Shown here one piece after another: positions 26,388 to 35,442 of a stretch of DNA of 53,520 nt (positions are counted from its first letter, which is position 1; each line of letters begins with the position of its first letter). The stretch comes from Candidatus Cryptobacteroides caccocaballi. GTDB taxonomy: Bacteria > Bacteroidota > Bacteroidia > Bacteroidales > UBA932. Location: the NCBI GenBank assembly GCA_018064725.1, contig JAGHUQ010000004.1, positions 1 through 53,520 on the forward strand, given 5' to 3'. The notes beneath the pieces were generated by a model, which saw only the letters and a list, made by a program, of their open reading frames with translations, was not told where the DNA came from and did no database searches. A program made the translations under genes and the position numbers.

Positions 26388-27473
26388 CTATTCCAGCACG
26401 AAAGAAGATGAGGTCCAGGCTTTCATCTCACCGGCCTCATCATAGATCAGGCATGCCTCGATACCCGGCATGGACTCCACCATCGCGCTTGCCTGCTCGA
26501 GTCCAAGAACCATGCAGATGGTGGCAAGGGCATCAGCCTTCGTCGAAAGGAAATCCCCGCCGTCAGTAGCAATCACGGTAGCGGAGAGCAGAGAGTGTGA
26601 AACCGGATAACCGGAACGAGGGTCGATGGAATGTGAGTATTTCTTGCCGTCCTTGACATAGAACTTGCGGTAATTTCCCGAGGTGACGATGCCGCAAGGA
26701 CCGGAAGGAGAGTGGAATACGCCCTGTACCATTGCCCCGGTGACATTGTTGCCGTCCTCAGGCTTGTCGATGCCAAGGGTCCATGCCTGACCTGAAGGAT
26801 TTACGCCGTCACAGAAGATCTCCCCTCCTATGTTGATAAGCATATCATGGACTCCGACCGAATACAGATATGACGCAACCAGGTCGACACTGTATCCCTG
26901 AGCGACAGCATTGAAATTCAGCTTGGGAAGAACTGGTGCATCGTCGGCAAGGCCTTCGAGGACTAGATCCTTCGGAGCAAGCGTGCCATCCGCGGACAAG
27001 ACATCGTCCATGTCAGGCACCAGGCGTCTCATTCCACAGCCGGAAAGGGTCATGGCCACCTGCTCGTCAGAAGGCATCTCACCTTCGGTAAAGCCGAAGC
27101 CCCATATATCGAAGAGAGGGCCCGCAGCAACGTCCAGTACTCCTTCGCTATCCTTCCAGAAATCATAAGACCTCGAATAGATATCCACCAGCATATCATC
27201 AGGAACTATCGTTTCTCCGGAGTTGAACTTCGACAGGAGAGATTCCTTGTTGTATCCAGAAAGCGAAAAGTCCACGACGTTGAGTATCGAGTCGATGGAA
27301 TGCTTCATGCTTTCAGGAGGTACGCTTGCACCCTCCGAGTTTACCGTGATCTGATAGTTTCCTCCCTGTGCATAACCCGTAATTGAGACATAGCCGGATT
27401 TCCCGCAGGAAACTGCAGACAACAGGGCTGCCGAAGCAACCAATAGCATGGTAATTGTATTGAGAGTCTTCAT
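26388..27473 (-). CDS. apbE: FAD:protein FMN transferase, lipoprotein
   Basis: A 361-residue ApbE-family flavin transferase that links FMN covalently to Thr/Ser of exported or membrane redox proteins such as the Rnf and Nqr subunits. It is a lipoprotein (lipobox SAVSC). Family motifs are NFNAVAQGYSVDL, INIGGEIFCDG, HSIDPRSGYPV and the Mg/catalytic STKADALATICM near the C-terminus. Acts in the periplasm. No flavinylation target is in the window. Its -7 box is only a few bases from the ATG, suggesting a nearly leaderless mRNA. Confidence 0.95.
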   Translation of the reverse strand: MKTLNTITMLLVASAALLSAVSCGKSGYVSITGYAQGGNYQITVNSEGASVPPESMKHSIDSILNVVDFSLSGYNKESLLSKFNSGETIVPDDMLVDIYSRSYDFWKDSEGVLDVAAGPLFDIWGFGFTEGEMPSDEQVAMTLSGCGMRRLVPDMDDVLSADGTLAPKDLVLEGLADDAPVLPKLNFNAVAQGYSVDLVASYLYSVGVHDMLINIGGEIFCDGVNPSGQAWTLGIDKPEDGNNVTGAMVQGVFHSPSGPCGIVTSGNYRKFYVKDGKKYSHSIDPRSGYPVSHSLLSATVIATDGGDFLSTKADALATICMVLGLEQASAMVESMPGIEACLIYDEAGEMKAWTSSSFVLE

Positions 27474-27479
27474 TCAGTG

Positions 27480-27487
27480 CAAAATTA
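27480..27487 (-). promoter_or_regulatory. -7 box of apbE, very close to its ATG
   Basis: TAATTTTG on the minus strand is a perfect TAnnTTTG match. It ends 6 nt before the ATG, so the transcript would start within 0-3 nt of the start codon. Confidence 0.55.
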
Positions 27488-27560
27488 CGCTTTTTCACTG
27501 ATTTTAGAGGAAAAATGCTCATATTTGCAAGGTTATACTGTAAACAAACACATTAATAGA

Positions 27561-28556
27561 ATGAAACTCGGAAAGGCATTTTCTACCTTCTTCTGCATAG
27601 CGGCCGCAATCGTCGCACTTTCATCATGCAAGAAAAAAAACGAGGATGACACCCTGTACTTCTCAGGCAACCTCAAGGTCCACGGAGGAAAGTCCATCAT
27701 CGCACAGGGAGAGACGCTCAAGTTCACGGCAGACGGACTCACCGGAACCGAAGGCCTTGATCTGACGTACAAGTGGACCGTGACAGACAAATCGAAGGCA
27801 GATACATCATATCTTGCCAAAGGAGAGTGGGAATACACCTTCCCTAAGGATGGCCTCAAGACCTACACTGTCACCTGCACCGTGTCTGCAACAGGTTACT
27901 ACAGTGCATCCGGAACCACCAATCTCACCATGGTCAAGCCAGGACCTGACGGAAGCATACCTGAGATATTCAACAATGAGGACACCGATTTCGTTACGGA
28001 TGAGGACGGAAATGCCTATTCTTATGTAAAGATAGGAGACCTCTTCTGGACAACCAGAAACCTCGGAACCAGCAAGGCCGGTGTCTCATATTTCGATGCG
28101 CCTATCATGAACGGCATCTCCGGAAAGTACTACACCTACGACGAAGCACTCACCATCTGTCCTGAAGGATGGAGACTCCCTACCGATGCAGAATGGATGA
28201 GCGTAGCACAGACCCTCACAGAGGAGCCCCTCAAGGAGCACGAGACCTGGAAGGGCGTCTGCGGTGGCTTCATGATTTATGCGAACTTCAACGAATACAA
28301 GCTCTGGGATTTCTGGCCGGAGGTTGACGTGACCAACAGCACCGACCTCAGAGTAATCCCTGTAGGATACGCAAATACGGAAACCCTCAATTTCGAGAGC
28401 TTCAACGAGCAGGCTGTATTCTGGACTGCCGATGAAAGGAACGATGAGCAGGCCTTCGTAAGATACATCGTAGAGTCCGTTCCGGACATGTATTGCATGG
28501 CTGCACACAAGTCAAGCTTCGGAGCATCCGTACGCTGCGTCAAAGATGCCGAATAA
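27561..28556 (+). CDS. FISUMP-domain lipoprotein
   Basis: A 331-residue surface or periplasmic lipoprotein. I choose ATG 27561, not the track start 27477, because the signal and lipobox (MKLGKAFSTFFCIAAAIVAL then SSC) start there. An N-terminal PKD/Ig-like beta domain (about 45-130, ITYKW-like TYKWTVTD) precedes a Fibrobacter succinogenes major paralogous (FISUMP) domain. That domain is recognised by VKIGDLFWTTRNLGT, YYTYDEALTICPEGWRLPTDAEW and the terminal SVRCVKD. FISUMP proteins are common in gut Bacteroidota and are probable adhesion or binding proteins, but no function is established. Monocistronic, ended by the terminator at 28574. Confidence 0.85.
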   Translation: MKLGKAFSTFFCIAAAIVALSSCKKKNEDDTLYFSGNLKVHGGKSIIAQGETLKFTADGLTGTEGLDLTYKWTVTDKSKADTSYLAKGEWEYTFPKDGLKTYTVTCTVSATGYYSASGTTNLTMVKPGPDGSIPEIFNNEDTDFVTDEDGNAYSYVKIGDLFWTTRNLGTSKAGVSYFDAPIMNGISGKYYTYDEALTICPEGWRLPTDAEWMSVAQTLTEEPLKEHETWKGVCGGFMIYANFNEYKLWDFWPEVDVTNSTDLRVIPVGYANTETLNFESFNEQAVFWTADERNDEQAFVRYIVESVPDMYCMAAHKSSFGASVRCVKDAE

Positions 28557-28573
28557 TCTCAGCACGATATGAG

Positions 28574-28608
28574 AAAAGGCCGTGAACAGAAATTCACGGC
28601 CTTTTTTA
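28574..28608. terminator. Bidirectional intrinsic terminator (FISUMP gene / LolA-like gene)
   Basis: Perfect 13-bp stem AAAAGGCCGTGAA / TTCACGGCCTTTT with loop CAGAAA, followed by TTTATA on the plus strand and an A-run on the other side. It lies between convergent genes. Confidence 0.9.
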
Positions 28609-28622
28609 TATCCTCATTGTAC

Positions 28623-29258
28623 CTAGCGCAGGTCAGTTATGATGTAGTCCCGTCCGAAAGAAGAATCCTTGATGGTGAATTCCGCGGCACTGGCCTTAGG
28701 ACCGAAACTGAAATTCGGGATCGTGATGTCGGTAACTGTTCCGTCCTTGACAGTCGCCTTCATGGAATACATCGCCGAGGCATCTGAGGCAATGGTAACC
28801 ACCAGTTCCCTGATATCGATGCTGGACACCTTAGGCACGAGCGTATAGCGTATCGCCGGCTTACCGTTGACATTCGTCTGCGCTTCGCTCTTGATGTTGA
28901 AGGCCTGTCCGATGCTGCCTATGAGCAGAGCCGGATTGAAGGCTCCTGCAGCCTCGGGAGAGTCCACCGGTTCTATTATGACTTCCTTGGAGTCCCTGTC
29001 CACAGTCCACATGGTGCTGCCGTTGCATGTCATCTCGAAGGAGCTCAGCTTAAGAGTGAAACAGTCCCCCTGGACTGCCGCCGATCCGCTGCCGTTCATA
29101 TGTGCCCCCGCAGAGAACTTATAGCTGAAAGATGCCTTGTTCGTCGCCACCTTTTCAGTGAACGTCGTAAGGGCATTCTTCTGCTGGGCGCCAGCCAGAA
29201 GCCCCGGAAGAAGTGCGATGCCGACCAAAAGAGGTCTGATAGAGAGTTTCATCATCAT
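28623..29258 (-). CDS. LolA-like outer-membrane lipoprotein carrier family protein
   Basis: A 211-residue periplasmic protein with a Sec signal peptide (LLVGIALLPGLLAGAQQ). The beta-rich body matches the LolA-like fold of Bacteroidota: FTEKVATNKASFSYKF, TMWTVDRDSKEVIIE, then NPALLIGSIGQAF. LolA carries lipoproteins from the inner to the outer membrane. Whether this paralogue does so or has another role is not resolvable here. Its ATG overlaps the ftsK stop (ATGA), so it is translationally coupled to ftsK. Two further in-frame ATGs follow directly (MMMK). Confidence 0.8.
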   Translation of the reverse strand: MMMKLSIRPLLVGIALLPGLLAGAQQKNALTTFTEKVATNKASFSYKFSAGAHMNGSGSAAVQGDCFTLKLSSFEMTCNGSTMWTVDRDSKEVIIEPVDSPEAAGAFNPALLIGSIGQAFNIKSEAQTNVNGKPAIRYTLVPKVSSIDIRELVVTIASDASAMYSMKATVKDGTVTDITIPNFSFGPKASAAEFTIKDSSFGRDYIITDLR

Positions 29259-31720
29259 TTGTTACAGAATGCGTCAAGTATAGGCTGGAGTTCATCGAGG
29301 CTCTGCACGAGAACCTGGCGCGGCTTTGAGCCGTCCTGCGGTCCCACGATGCCTGCGGCCTCGAGCTGATCCATCACCTTACCTGCTCTCGCATATCCCA
29401 TGCCAAGACGCCTCTGAATATCTGAAGTCGAGCCTTTCTGAGTCGTAACGACCAGTCTTGCAGCATCTTCGAAATTAGAATCGATCTTGTGCATATCTAT
29501 CATAGAAGCACCAGGTTCGCCGCCTTCGCCCGAATCCGCAGGGAGTTCAGGCAGATAGTATGGAGTATTGCAATGCTGACGGAAGCCCTTCTGATCGCCG
29601 ATGAATCTGGTGATCGCATCAATCTCCTTGGTGTCAATGTATGCACACTGTACTCGCTCCATCTTGATTCCCTCATAATAGAGCATATCTCCCCTACCGA
29701 TGAGCTTCTCGGCTCCCGGAGCATCGAGTATGGTACCAGAGTCGGTCCTGGAGATGACACGGAACGCGATACGGGTCGGGAAGTTGGCCTTGATAAGACC
29801 GGTGATGACGTCGACGGTAGGTCGCTGAGTCGCGATGATCACATGGATACCGGCGGCACGTCCCTTCTGCGCAAGACGTATGATAGAGCTGGTGACGCTC
29901 TTGCTGGTAGACTTGGCTCCCGAGGCTGCTGCCATGATAAGGTCAGCATACTCATCGATGACGACCACGAGGTATGGAAGGAATCTGTGTCCCTGATCAG
30001 GACGGAGATAACGGTTGCTGTACTTCTCGTTGTAGTCCTTGAGCTTGTTTACTCCAGCCTTGCTGAGAAGCAGATAGCGGTCATCCATCTCTATGCAGAG
30101 AGAACGGAGTATCTCGTCAGCCTTGACATGGTCCTTGACGATTACGTTCTCCATCTCGTCCTCCTCGCTGATTGCCTGAGGCATCGCTGCAAGGTAGTGG
30201 TGTATGAGCCTCTTATACGGAGTGAACTCGACCATCTTCGGATCGACGAAGACGAACTTGAGCTCAGACGGATGCTTAGAATAGAGAAGCGATGCCACGA
30301 TGACGTTGAGTCCGACGGACTTTCCCTGCTTGGTGGCGCCGGCCACGAGAAGATGAGGAGCATCGGCAAGGTCAAAGGTCTTCACCTTCTGGGTGATGGT
30401 ATATCCGAGCGCGATAGGGAGCTCGGCCTTGGACTCGCGGAACGAATCATCGTTGAACATAGCCTTGAGAGGGACCATGGACTTGGTTTCATTCGCAACC
30501 TCGATACCGACAGCATCTGCAAGCGTGGTCACGCGGACAGACTCGTTGCCGAGGGCCATAGCGATATCCTTCTCCACGTTCTTGACGGCTGCACTCTTCA
30601 TACCAGGGGCAAGCTTCACCTTGTAGAGAGTCACTGTCGGGCCGACGATGGCAGTCACTGACTCGACGAGTATCTTATAGCTCTCGAGGGTTGTACGTAT
30701 CCTGTTGTTGTTCGTCTCAATTTCAAAACGTGACACCGTGCGGATCTGGTCGCTGTAGTCAGCGAGGAGATCGACTGAAGGGAACTTGTAGTTTTCAAGC
30801 TCGGCCCTGACGTCTATTCTCTCGAGTTCATCCACGTTTTCCGTGAAGTCGTCACCCTCGACAATGGTAAGGCTATCGTCCGGAGCCACCGTCTCCACCG
30901 CAGCGGCAGGAGCTTCTGCTGCCGGAACAGTCTCAGTCTCAACCTCTGAATCATCTTCCACGAGCTCGGTCACCTCATCTGAAACGGCAGGCTCGTCAAG
31001 CGAGATCTCCTCCTTCTGAGGTTCCTCCGCAAACTGAGCGGCAACAGGATTGGCCACCTGTGCCGGAGCCAGGTCTTCACCCTCATCCTCAGGCTCTGGA
31101 GTACTGTCCACCTTTGTCTCGAATGCTCCGGAGAGCCACTTCGCAAAGCGACGGTTGGTGAAGGTCAGCCATATGACCGTACAGAGCGAAAGTATGAGCG
31201 CCGATCCTATCTTTCCAACGAAATTGTTCATGGAAGTCACGAGGCCCGAACCCACATATCCACCGAAGCCACCACCGAATGCCGTATCCGGTGTGAAAAG
31301 CTGTCCGAAGAAAGAGCATATGGTCGATACGAGAACGGCACCGGCAAATACGAGCAGAGTCTTCTTTGCAAGGTGCTCAGGCTTCGTCCTGAAGAACATG
31401 TGCCATGCGGCAAAAAAGAGGTATCCGAGGATGGCGAACACACCCAATCCAAGGAAACGCTCGACCAGAAGGTGTCCGATATGGAATCCGAGCTTTCCGA
31501 GAGGGTTTGCCACATCGGTAGTCGGCGCCATCATCTGAGGATCCGAGAGCAGGCTCTGATCGGTCTTCCAGGTAAAGAGATAGCTGACACATGCCAGGAG
31601 CGAGATAATCGCAACCACGGCAAGAGAAAGTCCACCTATCTTGAGATACAATGCCTTCTTCTCCTCGGACATTTCCTTGCGGGGAGTCTTGACCTTCGGT
31701 GTCTTTTCCTTTCTTGCCAT
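29255..31720 (-). CDS. ftsK: DNA translocase FtsK/SpoIIIE
   Basis: An 821-residue septal DNA pump that clears the chromosome terminus at division and activates XerCD recombination. The N-terminal 4-TM anchor is at about residues 25-200. A Glu/Ala/Pro-rich linker follows (about 205-290), then the alpha domain and the RecA-like motor with Walker A GATKQGKSVG near 458-467 and Walker B VVIDEYADL. The C-terminal gamma winged helix (SDIQRRLGMGYARAGKVMDQ), which reads polar chromosomal sequences, is present. The ATG overlaps the DUF4290 stop (TAATG). Confidence 0.97.
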   Translation of the reverse strand: MARKEKTPKVKTPRKEMSEEKKALYLKIGGLSLAVVAIISLLACVSYLFTWKTDQSLLSDPQMMAPTTDVANPLGKLGFHIGHLLVERFLGLGVFAILGYLFFAAWHMFFRTKPEHLAKKTLLVFAGAVLVSTICSFFGQLFTPDTAFGGGFGGYVGSGLVTSMNNFVGKIGSALILSLCTVIWLTFTNRRFAKWLSGAFETKVDSTPEPEDEGEDLAPAQVANPVAAQFAEEPQKEEISLDEPAVSDEVTELVEDDSEVETETVPAAEAPAAAVETVAPDDSLTIVEGDDFTENVDELERIDVRAELENYKFPSVDLLADYSDQIRTVSRFEIETNNNRIRTTLESYKILVESVTAIVGPTVTLYKVKLAPGMKSAAVKNVEKDIAMALGNESVRVTTLADAVGIEVANETKSMVPLKAMFNDDSFRESKAELPIALGYTITQKVKTFDLADAPHLLVAGATKQGKSVGLNVIVASLLYSKHPSELKFVFVDPKMVEFTPYKRLIHHYLAAMPQAISEEDEMENVIVKDHVKADEILRSLCIEMDDRYLLLSKAGVNKLKDYNEKYSNRYLRPDQGHRFLPYLVVVIDEYADLIMAAASGAKSTSKSVTSSIIRLAQKGRAAGIHVIIATQRPTVDVITGLIKANFPTRIAFRVISRTDSGTILDAPGAEKLIGRGDMLYYEGIKMERVQCAYIDTKEIDAITRFIGDQKGFRQHCNTPYYLPELPADSGEGGEPGASMIDMHKIDSNFEDAARLVVTTQKGSTSDIQRRLGMGYARAGKVMDQLEAAGIVGPQDGSKPRQVLVQSLDELQPILDAFCNK

Positions 31721-32352
31721 TATTTCTTGAAATTCTTACGGTTCTTCTTGTTGTTGCCCTGTTTCTTAGGGAGTCCCTGACCAGGACGGTTGAATACCTG
31801 ATCGTTTCTCACTGATGTGAGCTGAAGTCCTTCAGGAACCTTCACCCTGCCGCCGGAGAGTTTCTCGATGTCGGCGAATATGGTCTCATCGGCCACCGAA
31901 TCCTTATTCCAGATGAGGTACTGGGTCCTCATGTAGATTGCAAGATTACGGATTACATAGGTCTTGGTCTCGCCATCCTCCATCTCCGTGATAAGGTCGA
32001 TTATGCTCTCGATGTTGCGTCCGTAGTGGGTGGCCCTGATAGGTCTCTTCTCCACGGGCACGATGGCAGGACGGGCCGAAAGCTCCTCCGGAGTCGGCTT
32101 AGGGAAAGGAGAGTCCACGTCAAGCTGGAAATCCGAGATGATGAAAAGATGGTCCCAGAGCTTTCGCTCGTAATCCTCCTGCAGGTGCACCTGCGGATTG
32201 AGAAGCTCCATCACCTTCACTACGGCCTTGGCCTGTTCGTTCCTCTTCTCCCTGTCTTCTATCTGCATGAGCCCGGCCACCATCTTCTGGACATTTCGTC
32301 CGTACTCCGGCAACCTGAGCCCCTTTCTTTCCGTATTGTAGTCTTTCTCCAT
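31720..32352 (-). CDS. DUF4290 family protein
   Basis: A 210-residue soluble, charged protein matching the Bacteroidota-specific DUF4290 family (LPEYGRNVQKMV, then PQVHLQEDYERKLWDHLF). A Lys/Asn/Gln-rich C-terminal tail (KKQGNNKKNRKNFKK) suggests nucleic-acid contact or a disordered end. No biochemical function is known. It is first in a three-gene unit with ftsK and the LolA-like gene, coupled by a TAATG junction, so a link to chromosome segregation or envelope division is possible but unproven. Confidence 0.85.
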   Translation of the reverse strand: MEKDYNTERKGLRLPEYGRNVQKMVAGLMQIEDREKRNEQAKAVVKVMELLNPQVHLQEDYERKLWDHLFIISDFQLDVDSPFPKPTPEELSARPAIVPVEKRPIRATHYGRNIESIIDLITEMEDGETKTYVIRNLAIYMRTQYLIWNKDSVADETIFADIEKLSGGRVKVPEGLQLTSVRNDQVFNRPGQGLPKKQGNNKKNRKNFKK

Positions 32353-32374
32353 TTTTCAGATGTCTGTAAGAATG

Positions 32375-32382
32375 CAAATATA
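32375..32382 (-). promoter_or_regulatory. -7 box of the DUF4290-ftsK unit
   Basis: TATATTTG on the minus strand, in the 36-nt gap after the addA stop. This separates the ftsK unit from addBA transcriptionally. Confidence 0.55.
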
Positions 32383-32388
32383 CGATTT

Positions 32389-35300
32389 TTACAGGATTTT
32401 TCCGCTTTCGACATACCAAAGGTATGTTGACACTTCCGCATAGCCCATCTTGCGGAAGGTATCAGCATATCCCTCCACCTGGCGACGGTGACTATGCTTA
32501 GGGACACCGAACTTGTAGTCGATGACCATCAGCGAACCGTCAGGATTCTCGACCACCCTGTCCGGACGAAGCGGAGAACCGTCCTCGGAGATCAGCGAAG
32601 TCTCATTCCACACCCTGGAGGAGTCTTCCGGAAACCACCCGCGTGAGGCTACCGAAGCTATGGCGGACGAGAGAAGTCCCTCAGCATCAGAGGCTTCGTC
32701 CTGACTGAGCGATCCGTTCTCGACCGCGCCCATCACGGCCTCATGAAGATCGGCAGGGGCAACCACCTTCGAGAGAATATCGTGAAGGACGAGACCCCTG
32801 ATTCTCTTGGATGCAGACGCGCCGGCATCACCTTCATCGTTGAAGAAATCACTCGAATCCTTGCTGAAGCTGAGCCTTCCGGCAAGCGGCCATGAGCCGT
32901 ATGATCCGGGAAGAGCCCTGTAGTCATCATCCTCGACTTCGGGCCTGCGTCCCACGGAATCATGCAAGGCGACATGGTGATTCCTGACGTAATGCCAAAG
33001 TATCTGAGCGAAATCCGAGACCTCATGTGAAGGCTTCATCTCTGCTTTCTTTTCCCATTCCGCGTCGACCTGACCCACGATCCTCAACTGGTACCTGGCC
33101 CTGGTAAACGCGACATATGCGATGTTTATGTTGTCAACATACTGCCTCAGGAGTTCATCCCTGTAATCCTCGCTGAAGAGCGTATTCTCGCTTTTCTGAG
33201 AGAGGACAACATCGTAAATTCCCTGAGCGACACCGTCGAGGGCAGTACCTTCGACAGCCGGCCTGCACCATGTCCTGTCACTCTTGAACAATCCGGTCTT
33301 CTCGATGTAAGGCACTATGACGTAAGGGAATGCAAGACCCTTAGACTTATGTATGGTCATCACCCTCACGGAATCTCCCACCGAAGGAGAGCTGATGCTC
33401 GAATCATCGTCAGCCATGCTTTCCAGGAAGGCATGAAGTCCGTCCTGCTCCTTGTTTCTGAAATCCTGCACCTTGTCCATGAACGACTGGATGTACAAGG
33501 TCTCAGCCTCGAAAGTCTCAGGGTCCGAATCGCGCAGCATCCTGAGAAGTTCCTCGCAGAGATCGGCAAGGGAATGGTATTCGGACGGTATGGTCACGTC
33601 AAGCTGACGCGCCAGGTAGAGGTTCATCTGGTCTTCAGGATTGTCTATACTCGAAAGCAATGACAGCAGCCTGCGGACCGTGACTGAGGAAAGTATCCTG
33701 AGAGAGTCGTCTGTGACGACAGGTATTCCATTGGCGATGAGATAGCCGGCAATCTGCGATCCCTCTCCCCTGCCACGTGTAAGAATGCCGATCTCACTGT
33801 ATTTGAAGCCACTTTCATGGGCTTCCTTCACATAATCAAGAACCACCTCATCCTGCATGCGTTCTTCGCCGTCGCAGAACGAAATCCCGACACCGCCCGG
33901 TACGTCCTTCGAAGGGACCCATTTCTGGCACACATCCGCATATATTCTCGAGACAGGGCCAGGACAGCCGCAATATTTCATGTCAAGTATCTCAGCGGCC
34001 TCACGGAAGAATTCGTTGTTGAACTCAACTATTTCCTTGGAACTGCGCCAATTCTCGTCAAGCGGCGTATTCTTCACATCGAAGTCTCTCGCAATTTCAG
34101 AATCGAGGAGATTCCAGTCAGAACCCCGCCATCGATATATGCTCTGCTTCACATCACCGACGACAAGGTTGTAGAATCCCTGCGAGACGCTGTTCTCCAG
34201 CAGAGGTTTGAAATTATCCCACTGTATCCTTGACGTATCCTGAAACTCATCCAGAAGGAAATGTTCGAATCGGACACCCATCTTCTCGTAGATGAACGGC
34301 GCATCCGTGCCGTCGATGATGCCCTTGAGTATGGTGTTCGAATCATCGAGGCCCAGGACGTTCTTCTCTCTTAGCATCTCCCTGAATTCCTTGTTTATAT
34401 CATTCGCAAGGCCGAATCCATACACCTGATCCCTCAGGAGAACTGCGGTGCGATAGACCACATAGTCCTTTTCAAAAATCGCTGCGTAATTGTCCACGGC
34501 AGCCCTCATCGCCGGGGTGACACCGGCTGCAAGCTTGGCTTTTGCCTTGCCGTACCAACGATCCGCATCGCCGTGGAGATCACAGAACCTCTTGCCAGGT
34601 GCCTCTATGTCAGAATATCTGGCTCTGTCGCCCTTGATGCCTCTGCAGCGAGCCATCTCCTTCTCCATGAAGCCATAGCTTGTATCGGAAGGATTCATAC
34701 CCGCGTCTGCGAAAGCATCCTCCACGGCAGCCACAGCAGCATCCAGCTTGCCGACGAAGGCCTCTACGACATCCCGACACCCCTTGGATAGAGCTTTCAC
34801 CTTATCCTCGTCATAAAGATGCTCGGAATCCAAGCCGACCTCTTCCGCCTTTGAGCGATGGTCCTCACTGCGAAGCCTTCTGGCAATTTCCCTGAGGCTA
34901 TTCTCAAGATAGAAGCCCTTTCCGTTTTCCAGTCCGTCTATAGCATTGTCCGTAAGCCAGTTGAGCTTCTTCTCGTCCTCCTTTCCAGTCGTAAGGGAAT
35001 CCAGAACCCTGCCTACACACTCCGAGATCAAGGCATCCTTGTCAAGTTCGACCTGATAAGCCGCGAACTGCCCGAGCTCTCTGGAGAAAGCCTTCAGAGT
35101 CTGCTGGAAGAACTTGTCGATCGTGCTGATGGCGAAAGCGCTGTAGTCATGCAGGATATTGCACAGTACGGTGTTCGCGGTATCGCTGAGCGCCCCGTCA
35201 TCCGGAAAAAGTCCGATGAAGTCATCATGATACCCTGACTTGAGCGGATCCGTGGCCAGTGTGTGAAGTTCACTGAGTATGCGGCTTTTCATCTCTTCAG

Positions 35301-35439
35301 TAGCCTTGTTGGTAAAGGTCACAGCGAGAATATGCCTGTAGGCATACCTATCCCTCTCCGTGAGGAGCAGCCTGATGTATTCTTTTGCCAGCTGATGGGT
35401 CTTGCCCGATCCAGCGGATGCTTTCAATATCTCAATCAT
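32389..35439 (-). CDS. addA: AddA/RexA-like UvrD-family helicase-nuclease
   Basis: A 1016-residue superfamily 1 helicase with a C-terminal RecB-type nuclease. Walker A is KASAGSGKTHQLA at the N-terminus. Later motifs are FLLDEFQDTSRIQW (Walker B), VGDVKQSIYRWRGS, MTIHKSKGLAFPYVIVPY and the UvrD motif VAFTRARYQL. The nuclease domain near the C-terminus has LRPDRVV...VIDYKFG, the D-xn-(D/E)xK core. With AddB it would resect double-strand breaks and load RecA, and degrade linear foreign DNA. It starts 3 nt after the addB stop on the minus strand. Confidence 0.92.
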   Translation of the reverse strand: MIEILKASAGSGKTHQLAKEYIRLLLTERDRYAYRHILAVTFTNKATEEMKSRILSELHTLATDPLKSGYHDDFIGLFPDDGALSDTANTVLCNILHDYSAFAISTIDKFFQQTLKAFSRELGQFAAYQVELDKDALISECVGRVLDSLTTGKEDEKKLNWLTDNAIDGLENGKGFYLENSLREIARRLRSEDHRSKAEEVGLDSEHLYDEDKVKALSKGCRDVVEAFVGKLDAAVAAVEDAFADAGMNPSDTSYGFMEKEMARCRGIKGDRARYSDIEAPGKRFCDLHGDADRWYGKAKAKLAAGVTPAMRAAVDNYAAIFEKDYVVYRTAVLLRDQVYGFGLANDINKEFREMLREKNVLGLDDSNTILKGIIDGTDAPFIYEKMGVRFEHFLLDEFQDTSRIQWDNFKPLLENSVSQGFYNLVVGDVKQSIYRWRGSDWNLLDSEIARDFDVKNTPLDENWRSSKEIVEFNNEFFREAAEILDMKYCGCPGPVSRIYADVCQKWVPSKDVPGGVGISFCDGEERMQDEVVLDYVKEAHESGFKYSEIGILTRGRGEGSQIAGYLIANGIPVVTDDSLRILSSVTVRRLLSLLSSIDNPEDQMNLYLARQLDVTIPSEYHSLADLCEELLRMLRDSDPETFEAETLYIQSFMDKVQDFRNKEQDGLHAFLESMADDDSSISSPSVGDSVRVMTIHKSKGLAFPYVIVPYIEKTGLFKSDRTWCRPAVEGTALDGVAQGIYDVVLSQKSENTLFSEDYRDELLRQYVDNINIAYVAFTRARYQLRIVGQVDAEWEKKAEMKPSHEVSDFAQILWHYVRNHHVALHDSVGRRPEVEDDDYRALPGSYGSWPLAGRLSFSKDSSDFFNDEGDAGASASKRIRGLVLHDILSKVVAPADLHEAVMGAVENGSLSQDEASDAEGLLSSAIASVASRGWFPEDSSRVWNETSLISEDGSPLRPDRVVENPDGSLMVIDYKFGVPKHSHRRQVEGYADTFRKMGYAEVSTYLWYVESGKIL

Positions 35440-35442
35440 ATC

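Noticed and set aside
29489-30661. A 390-aa plus-strand ORF opposite ftsK
   Set aside because: Lies wholly inside ftsK, whose Walker motifs and length are complete. The translated shadow has no family features.
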